A DNA stretch of 64,000 bases. Source: Cheiracanthium punctorium. Taxonomy: Eukaryota > Arthropoda > Arachnida > Araneae > Cheiracanthiidae. Below are positions 55,709-64,000 of this stretch, in pieces. A program made the translations under genes and the position numbers. The notes under the pieces were generated by a model that was given only the letters and a program-made list of their open reading frames with translations, was not told where the DNA came from and made no database searches. Where the stretch lies: NCBI GenBank assembly GCA_038373885.1, contig JAWZYV010013288.1, positions 1-64,000 of the forward strand. The letters run 5' to 3'. Within the stretch, counting starts at the first letter, position 1, and each line of letters begins with the position of its first letter.

Positions 55709-56347
55709 CAGTGCCATATTACCGGCAGGGCAAACGGGGCAACTGCCCAGGGCCCACAGATTTTAGGGCGCAAAAATCTTACATCTTAACACTTTTATAG
55801 TTTTACTATAGAATTACAAAAGATAAAAATATTTCAAAAGTTAAATGATTTTTTAATTATAAAGTATGAACAATAATTCAAATTTACATTTGTGGTATAA
55901 ATTAATTTAAGCTTATTTTTAATTCTACGAAATGCTCTATAGTCGATATAGCATACCAATATGTAGGAAAATAACTAACCACGTTTTGTAAACAGTACTT
56001 TTAATTTTTAAAAATAGCAAAAATTTTTTTGTCTTATTTGTTATTTTAAGAAATGTTCATAAAAATGACTGTTTACAAAATGTGGTTGTATTCCGTATAT
56101 GTTAGCAACTGTGATATAGCATTTCGATGCAACGTTTAACTGTCTGTTTCTTTGAAATCATGCAGATATTTTCGTTTATTACAGATTACTTAGAACAAGA
56201 TTTGTGTTCGGTACGGGTAAGATATTTAAAATGCTTTCAGCATAAACCAATCATATTTTTTTTCCTTTTTTTAAGGGGGAGGAGTATTGCAAGAGGCCCA
56301 ATTTTTTTCTTCTGCCCAGGGCCCACAGTTGTCTTGATCGAGCTCTG
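55709..56347. mobile_element. hAT-type element (CAGTGCCATATTACC family), isolated copy
   Basis: Begins CAGTGCCATATTACCGGC and ends GATCGAGCTCTG, with perfect CTTTCTGG duplications at 55,701-55,708 and 56,348-56,355. The flanks differ from those in the large unit, so this is an independent transposition, which fixes the family's true boundaries. Confidence 0.93.
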
Positions 56348-56409
56348 CTTTCTGGATATGTGCCATGTAAGGAGAGCATTGTAACCATGAGAAAAAAATG
56401 AGATCTTTA

Positions 56410-59280
56410 TGTTTTGAGGTCTTTATGCTATTTTTCCAGTGTGTGGAGCATTGCGCTCAAATTTAATATCTATATTATAGACTATGCTTGCAGACAAGTA
56501 TTGATTTTGGTGTGTATTCGACATAGCTTTTTTACAAAGTTGTTGAAAAGAATTCTTATACATTACAGCCTATGGATGAAAATTCTTGAAAATGCGCTAG
56601 CGTCGAAGCTGTGCATTCGATGGAGCACAAACTGGGTACATTATAGGTCACAAACGCATGACTTGCACACCTTTTGGTGTTTTTGGAACTGATTGTTTGT
56701 ACACAGAGTTGCAAGTATGAATTCTTATACATCACGGTCTATGAATTTGATGTGTGCTAGTGTCTAAATGGTACATTCAATTGAGTTGAAATTGTTTATG
56801 TACGTATATTATAGAAAAACGCATATGAAGAAAGATTTATTTCGCTATGATGTTGATCACATACATGCTAAAAATTGTTTTGTTGAACATAACTTTTGCT
56901 AGCTTCCTTCCTTTGATTCATCGTTTATACGATGAATAATACATCGTCAATAATACGATGAATAATATGATGAATAATACATCGTCATAAAGTTTCTACG
57001 ATTCCAAAATTACCGCTCTGGACTAAGAAAATATTTTGTTGAATCTTGAACCAATAATATTTGGAATCGCTCTAGTCAGTTTACGCATGCGTCAAGGGCA
57101 TGCTCAAAATAGTGCAAGACAGAAAAGAAATGTCCGAATTACAACGCAAGAGCTGTTGCGGAACGTCAGTTAATAGCGCGTTTAAGCGGGCGTGATATCG
57201 TATGCAGTAGCAATCAGTTGGATTTTGTCCGAGTTTGTTCGAAGTTTCAGAGGGGAGTCTAATTTTGTTCATGTATACATTAAAATTTACATTTTTATTT
57301 TAGCGTTTCATACGTATCTACAGATTTAGTTTAGAGCAAGTCATTATTAGATATTTGTTTTCTTTTAAAAATCTCGTCAAGTAATCAGAATCCCTTGTGT
57401 GTTCGTAATAAAAAAAAAAACTTTTTCTAAACTAAAATTTTTTAATAATGAACTGCTATCTTGTTCATTTGACCGTCAAAGATTTGAAGTGTTAAACTGC
57501 GAAATGTCGATCACAACTCAAATGGGTCAACATATGTCATAACCTTCCGGCCTTGACAGTAAACACATTTTTTTTTAAATTGATAAAGCGGAACGAAATG
57601 GTTGTAGGACAAAAAGCAGGCCGAAATTTTCTGGTTAATTTAATGAAGGATGGTAATACAGCTTTTACTGCGGTATTACATCTGAAACTACACACGGAAA
57701 CAAATTGTAAATGTGAAGCATGTTCATACATGGCAATATCAGCTGGATTAACTCCGTTAAAAATAATATTAAGAAATATGTTTAACACTGTTTATTTTAA
57801 GTAAACCGTAAACTTAGATATTATTAAGGCAAGTAAAATATAGATGGAGCATCATATTAAAGTTTGAGTATTTTAACACGAACACGTCAGCGATTATGAC
57901 TGCCAGTCTCATGAACAGCGGAAGAACTGACAATTTATTTTCCAAATTAAAGTTACAGGTACATGCCAGCGCTAAAATAAAAATGATATATATTTTGACA
58001 TCAGCTAACAAATTTATCAGACTTACTTGAACTAACTATCTGGCTGTTAAAAAATAAAAATCAGCAAACAATTTTGTTACATGATCCATGAACGTTTCAG
58101 TTAGACATTTTGTAACCGAGTAATTTGCACAATTTAACCAAACAATTTAAAAAATAGTTTGGTTAAAATAGCAAAACACTTTACAGTTAAACAAATGTTT
58201 GGTTTTTAAATAATCAAATAATTTTAGCAGAATTATATTTTGTTAATCAACAAAGATTTTGTTTACGCTATTTCCACCGGGTGACTTGTTGATTTAACAA
58301 AATTTTGTTCTTTTAGGAAAATTTTTTGGTGTAGTTAATTTTTTCTTCCCGACTTTATCCCGAATATTGCACTGTACTGTGTGTGTGTTGTAACAGGCAA
58401 AACTCTCTTTTCGTATACTGAGTCGAATGAATACTGATTTTGAGGCCCTGATGAATGCACGAGCACTTGTGGCACGTGCCCCTGTGCACGATCATGTGTT
58501 AACAAATCGAAAAATTGAGTTAAGAGTTACAATAAAGGGGCAAAATTTTGAAAAGAGCCCTAGGCATAAAATTGTTATAGCCAAGTTCTGATATACAGCT
58601 GTAGTACTGTATTCATTCGAGGCCTATGGTGAATGTAGCTTTTCACTACAGTCTTGCCCATTTTCTTTTTTCAGAAAGACACGGCTATCTGTTTAAAGGA
58701 TGAAATGGTGTAATTAAACCTTCAAAGTTACGTTGAATGTGGACAAAGATTTCAGATTTGTCTATTAAGAGTCCGTTTGAATCCATTTTGACGAAATAAG
58801 CCATTGATTTTACCAGAAACGGTGTGTTCTAGATAATTGTGTGTGGGGTTGGGGGGGATAAGAATATTATCTCCCGAATTATGCTATTACTAGCGGAAAC
58901 TTAAGTTCAGTTACTTTCATTTACACAATGAAAATCTATACTTATTTTTCTGATTTAAAAAATAAAGTCTACTTATTATTACTCTTTTTAAATCTAATAA
59001 ATAGCCTTTAACAATGCGCGGTGTCCTGGGCGTGAGGACAAAAGTCTGATATTTTGACTGTTTTAATTAACGAAAAATAAATTTGATCACAAAATACTTA
59101 AGAAGGACGTGGTTACACGAGAATCGTTTTTTATTTATCTCATAATTTCTCACAAAATTATGGATTATTTGTGAAATATATGTCCGCATTATTTTTTATC
59201 AGAACCTGCATCTACTCAGAACTGGAGAATAATGAAACTATGCATAGATGTCGAAGAAAAACTAGATGGACTGCCCAATA
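56410..59280. other. Mostly AT-rich DNA, no gene recognised
   Basis: AATTCTTATACATTACAGCC at 56,550 and a diverged copy at 56,720 form an old two-unit repeat. ATACGATGAATAATA words repeat at 56,927-56,990. Around 57,060-57,240 the DNA is GC-richer without a recognisable promoter. Frames on both strands at 57,537-57,804 are open for about 83 codons, but neither is recognised. Confidence 0.4.
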
Positions 59281-59284
59281 CTTA

Positions 59285-59520
59285 CGAAGTGCCGCCGTTG
59301 CCATGGCTCGATTTAACAGTCAGCAACATGAGGATGTTTTGCACAGCATTTTTCGCCGAACATTTTTCACACAGCTGTCAAGATTGTTAGTTCTGTGGCA
59401 TGCCGTGGGCGATCCGATCGACCGCCATGTCACTGGTAGTTTAATCATGCGGCGGCAACGGCTGTTCTTTTTCGGCATTGAAAAATGTTTGAGCTTCAAA
59501 GGATTAAAACCAATGAGAAG
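59285..59520. repeat. Inverted-repeat element related to 44,780-44,880
   Basis: GTGCCGCCGTTGCCATGGCT at the left pairs loosely with GCGGCGGCAACGGCTGTTC at the right. ATGGCTCGATTTAAC and GGTAGTTTAATCATG are the next inner partners. Words CCGCCATCTTGCTGGTAGTT and GATGGCAACGACTG at 44,790-44,830 belong to the same family. The 128-codon frame at 59,171-59,557 crosses it and is considered incidental. Confidence 0.55.
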
Positions 59521-59559
59521 TTTTTTTTCTCAAATGAATCATATGTTTGTCCTGTAAAT

Positions 59560-60420
59560 TCGATATAAGAACACTGGAACAAAATATACTCTGATGACTG
59601 TTTTATTACTATCTGCAAGGATCGCGCCATGCAATTTATAATTTCTCCCCCCACCCCATACAAATAATAAAAAACATAAAAATTCTTTCAAATCATGTGG
59701 TCCCCGGTACTTAATTTTCTGAGACCCAACATATACCTAAGTACCGACTTTGAGTGCTAGCGGTTTCATGATTTCAAATATTTCAATTGTAAAACAGCTG
59801 CAGAGTGGGGAAGACGCTGAGGCAGAAGCAGAAACGTCATTTCCAGTGCACGAAAAAAGCCTTTAACCGAATCCTCAATAGTTTTTTTTTTTTTTTTCGC
59901 ATATTCTTTCATAAAATTATGATCAAAATTTCGACTGTGCATATCGAGGCTTGCATGCGTGCGCAGTGTTATGGCCAACTTCTTAAGTTCCATCAACCTG
60001 GTACCCACATAAATACAACAAAGGCACGAAGGGGAGGGACTGAAGCACTGTTGTAATTAGGACTTGATAGATGAATTCTTTCAAACGTTTTCATTGAAAT
60101 AAATACGTAGGTGCCAGATCTAATGCGGCCTTCACACCAAGTCCCGAATATGTAATCCAGTGTCATATTTTGTTTTTCCTACTTTTCTCGTAAATTATGA
60201 ATCGTGCAGGTACAGTTCTTTGGTCAATTTTTATGTATACTTCCAACGAGGAATCTGGCTCTGAGAAGTTTGGGCGGTATTTATGAGACACCCTGTATAT
60301 GCCATGCCAAGTCGTATAGAAGCCGAAAGAAATGTCATCAAATACTGACTGACATTCTATTACTATCTTTTTCCTGTAAGTTTATATTGTTTCCGGTGTA
60401 AAATATTGAAGGAATGCATA
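59560..60420. other. AT-rich DNA without recognisable gene
   Basis: A T14 run near 59,882 and a lone mariner-type end, TATGAGACACCCTGTATA, at 60,280. No partner end was found. Confidence 0.35.
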
Positions 60421-60423
60421 GTA

Positions 60424-60827
60424 TCAGGTTGTAACGAAAGATTTCCGCCATATCTGCCTGAAAAACTAACTTCTAACTTTTTAGATAACTGTATTTGAAC
60501 TTTCGGTACCAAACCTGTACAGTGTCACATGATAGAACAATAGTACTTAAAGCTGTACTCATAATTCGTTGATATTCTAGAGCTGACTTTTTGAAACACA
60601 ACTGGAAGTTAATGATGGTTCTAATCCTCTAGAGCTATAGTTCCATTTGGAGACACCTTGTACTTAATGATAACTATATTTTTCAGAGATTTCACAACAC
60701 AGTGTTATACAGTAAGCCTCTTTCTTTCAAATGTCAAAAATAGTTCGACAAAATATGGGCAAATACGCCAATGCGAACTGTGTTCTGACGATGTTTGAGG
60801 TGGCGGGAAACTTTCGTTACAGCCTAA
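60424..60827. mobile_element. 404-bp MITE with TA flanks
   Basis: The left end TCAGGTTGTAACGAAAGATT and the right end, read inward, TTAGGCTGTAACGAAAGTTT match over about 28 bp through CCGCCA. TA lies at 60,422-60,423 and 60,828-60,829. This suggests a Tc1/mariner-group nonautonomous element. No coding capacity. Confidence 0.75.
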
Positions 60828-60829
60828 TA

Positions 60830-63590
60830 AAAATAAAATAAAATATTAAGGTTTACTGGAAATAATTGTCATTCATTCGTTAGGCAATATCTTACCTAGA
60901 CATAACTGAAGCTAATAGTGCGAAATTTGGGATGCGTGCGAGGTTTTTAGAGTACGTGCTACTTTGGAGGGCATTTTTCCGAATTTCGTAACTTATGGGT
61001 GGAAAAGGGGGTTCAAAACGTTCTTTTCGATCATTGAGATCTTGCATGATCTCAAAGAAAAGATATTCATAAAATTCTTGCTGCAAAATACACCACTCAC
61101 GGATACCTAAAAATACATTTCAGAGCATTTCGAATAGAATCCACCAAGCAGAGTACACGGGAATTAAGGGGAAGGGTAGCCATTTTTCCCTCAAAGAAAC
61201 CCCCCCTAAAATTCTCGCCCAATTTAAGTATAGGTGTACTATGTTGAGACACTGATTTTAATTCTATACTTCTTGAAAATATGTTAAATTTTATGTAAAA
61301 AATGAAACATTACTTTTTGGTAAACGTAATAATTGGTTCTGCTTTATCAGCATTTTTCTAATACTTCCTTGGAACTAAATAAAGAAATAAAATTTTATGC
61401 CACTGTCCCTAAGAATTTAGTAGTCCGCTGTTAATTAATGTTAAGGGTCTCCAGGACTAATAAATATAAAAAGAGAGTTATAAACTGATAATACATATTG
61501 CGAAACCCCGATTTCTCAAAATCGAGATCGTTTAATATCTCAAAACTTTGATATCTCGAATAAATGTATTTTAACTTACCAGGACCTCTTTTCAATTCGA
61601 AAACTTTATATTTACACTTCAAGGTATAGATGTTATACTATTTCCGAATGTCTGCAGAACAGAAGATTTGTTACTAAAACGTGTAATGCCGTTTTTTGGA
61701 CACTTGAAAATTTGAAAATTCTTAATTTTCAAGCAAAAAGCTGAGCAGTATATCTAAAAAGGTACACCCACTTTAAATGCGAGGGGGAAATACATTTTTT
61801 GTTCTTGTTCATTCATATGCGTTTATTTTTGTTCATTCATGACTACATTTTCTCAGAAGTACTCGAACTGTGCTCTTGCTAAAATTCAGTACATACAATG
61901 ACATCTCACTTATACGACGATTTTAATTTTCGTACCCAATAATTTTCTATACTAGCTAACAACTTTTTCGGGAAAGAATTTTGGGTCGACAGGTTTTTGG
62001 AGTTAAGTAAAGATACGGTACGTCTGGCAAATGGGAGGGAGCGGTTGCGTTTAGTTCTGCGCATCTGGTCTGTACTGGAAAAAATCGAAAATTTTGAAGT
62101 TCTGTAATCAAAGAATGCCATATTAATTTTCCAGTCAGAAATTCCGTTGCATTTTTAAAAACCAGACCCATAAAAGTCTCATTGAGTTGATTATAGCGCT
62201 ATATCATATTAAAATGGCAGACATACTAAAATGGTTTGAAAATTATTTTTTTTAACTATTAAAAGTACGTCTGGCACAATGTTAGCAACAGAACCGTCTG
62301 GAAACTACCAATTGATAATGCTAGAATGATATGAAAAATTATTAAAAAAAGAATCAAATGTCTTAAAATAACTTTTGGAAATGGAAAAAAAAATCGATTT
62401 TTTTCCTTTACAGACAAGATGAGCAGAATTAAACGCAACAACTCCCAGGTATAAGAGATGCCGCATCCTTACCTAACTTGAATGAGAAACAAAATATCCA
62501 AAAAATCAGCCGACAGAAAAATTTTCCTCGAAAACGTTTTTCAAATGAGTCAAGTAGTTGTAAAACTTATTGCAAATGCCACCGGGCTAGTCGCGGCGCG
62601 AAGCCGAAATTTTCATACAGGACGGGGAATAGGGCCAAAGGAGCGACTTCCTTATTATTGAGACCCAGTAGGGGAAAGTCGACTTAGCTAGGGAGCTCCA
62701 AATTTTTAACCCCTTCCAGATAAGAGACGTGCATCTTCGATCGACTCCCAAGAAACATCGTTTGAAAGTGGACATAAGCGAAAGCCCAGTTATTCCTACT
62801 GTACGATAATCTTTCGTAATATATCGTTGTACTGGTATTCCGTAATCACGGCAGTGTATTACGATTCACAACGGACGTTAGTTTTATTGAGGGTTTATTT
62901 ATATGCCTGTTGCACATAATTCACTTGGGTATAATGGAAATTTAAAAAATATATCTTAATAAGAAGGATTTTTATTCTACGAATAGATTCGAAAGAAATT
63001 CATTATTATAACCTTTCATGTTGGCATCTCTTATAAAACAGTCGGGAAAATTTAAATAACTTTTTCTTCCTTTTGTAAACAAACATACTCGATAACAAAG
63101 ACTATACAGTTGAACAGAAACAGAATCTGCTGAATTAATCTTTGGCTAAAATGTAGTTCATATAAACAACGGTGATTGAAAGCGATCTTACCTAGGCTTA
63201 ATTAGAAATGACGAAACTATGATGATACTGGCACAAAAAAGGTACCCGGATACCCGGTCATGGACGCTAGGGTTACATAACAGTTTTCAAAATTAAACAT
63301 AAAAATTTTCAAAATTTATATAAAACAAAAGTTATTTTTCGGGTATATAATTTTGAGACACTGATGCAAAAAGGTGGATATGCTGCCACAATTGGCGCTT
63401 TTACTTGGACTAAAGGGGTGTCCATACACCCAAAACAAGGCGTCCATGGATGTGTGCAACTTTAATTGAAAATAAGAAACCACCAGCAAATAATTGAAGC
63501 TCCCCTCCCGGAAAAAAAAAAACTTAAATAAAAAAATTTATCAGCACAACGCTGTGCACAGAAAAAGAATCCCTGTTGTATCATATTTAT
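60830..63590. other. AT-rich DNA, no gene recognised
   Basis: GATTTCTCAAAATCGAGATC and ATATCTCAAAACTTTGATATC palindromic words around 61,510-61,560 may be remnants of a pogo-like end. Bases 62,580-62,780 are GC-richer with short frames on both strands that are not recognised. Confidence 0.35.
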
Positions 63591-63597
63591 AACGGCC

Positions 63598-63685
63598 ACA
63601 GCATGGCCCAGTCGGTAAGACACTGAACATAATAGTTGGCTGAAGTGTGAAGGTTTTGGGTTCTGCCCAACCGCGTGACTGTCCA
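63598..63685 (+). repeat. tRNA-like SINE head (family B type)
   Basis: GCATGGCCCAGTCGGTAAG resembles a Ser/Leu tRNA D-arm (A box). GGTTTTGGGTTCTGCCC about 45 bp on resembles a B box. The arms do not fold into a full cloverleaf, so a tRNA gene is not called. Confidence 0.45.
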
Positions 63686-63689
63686 TATA

Positions 63690-64000
63690 ACGGTCAAGAG
63701 TAACGCGCTTTTCTCCGGGTGTTACGTGAATATGCGTCAGAGCCCCTTAAAAAAAATCCTTCACCCAATCCATTCCTTCTAGACATATCCCCCCCCCGTG
63801 TAGATTTGCCTAAATACCACAGAACATTTGTGATTAAGGAAGGTAAAAATTGCAAAGTAATGTTATCACTGCCCTCGGAGGCAAACGTGACCGAAATATG
63901 AGTAGCATACAGCAGGTTGTCCATAGTTAAAATTCTACAGATAATGCTTTATACACAGCGATCAATTACGTAGCATGCAATTATAAGTTTTAAAGGGTGG
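63690..64000. other. Window end, no gene recognised
   Basis: Overlapping open frames on both strands at 63,694-63,924, around a C-run at 63,791, match nothing recognised. Confidence 0.3.

Noticed and set aside
57537..57804. 83-codon frames on both strands over the same segment
   Set aside because: Mutual antisense openness in a short segment without recognised domains is compatible with chance; left as unidentified.
59171..59557. 128-codon forward open frame, one of the longest in the window
   Set aside because: It crosses an inverted-repeat element related to 44,780-44,880 and shows no recognised domain; low-complexity edges and repeat overlap argue against a gene.

Overview
The window is eukaryotic, AT-rich, gene-poor and repeat-dense. 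No intact protein-coding gene was recognised. The repeat types found are tRNA-derived SINEs with RNA polymerase III boxes, hAT elements with 8-bp target duplications, Tc1/mariner- and pogo/Tigger-type elements with TA duplications, a piggyBac-type element with TTAA, a jockey-like non-LTR fragment, and Helitron/Helentron-type remnants with PIF1-like helicase and endonuclease pieces. Together with TATA/Inr/DPE-style promoter candidates, they point to a metazoan, most likely an arthropod and possibly a chelicerate. The species cannot be read from the sequence.

Layout. Bases 1-8,790 hold simple-sequence DNA, a truncated SINE, nested MITEs (4,003-4,353 and 5,371-6,228), a tandem array of a hAT end plus adjoining DNA (7,160-7,800) and an old minisatellite (8,050-8,590). 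From about 8,790 to 43,430 the window is dominated by full and partial copies of one multi-kilobase repeat unit, all in the + orientation: 8,790-17,200, 17,400-21,540, 22,840-25,690, 31,010-32,700, 32,735-34,260 and 35,225-43,430, with a short piece at 1,489-2,175. Transposons inserted into individual copies can be recognised because other copies supply the empty site. Examples are a Helentron-like element (10,885-12,676), a Tigger fragment (15,890-16,477), hAT MITEs and a SINE with a perfect 14-bp target duplication (39,267-39,514). A 5-kb block that is not part of the unit (25,700-31,010) carries a decayed Helitron-type helicase and a foldback mariner-like element with about 285-bp inverted repeats.

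Bases 43,430-64,000 are lower in repeats and AT-rich. They carry scattered MITEs (44,428, 53,946, 54,567, 55,709, 60,424), a SINE on the minus strand (51,025-51,224), a minus-oriented relative of the 34,351 tandem repeat (47,510-48,260), and two candidate RNA polymerase II promoters followed by splice-donor-like sites (45,036-45,196 and 50,340-50,556). The first has a TATA box, an Inr and a DPE at near-ideal spacing and could be the 5' end of a host gene that continues beyond what can be assembled here.

The window is best read as a layered record of transposition followed by large-unit duplication rather than a set of cooperating genes. The most notable items are the Helentron-like insertion, the datable order of insertions within the repeated unit, the nested MITEs whose own opposite arm serves as the empty site, and the 45-kb promoter candidate.
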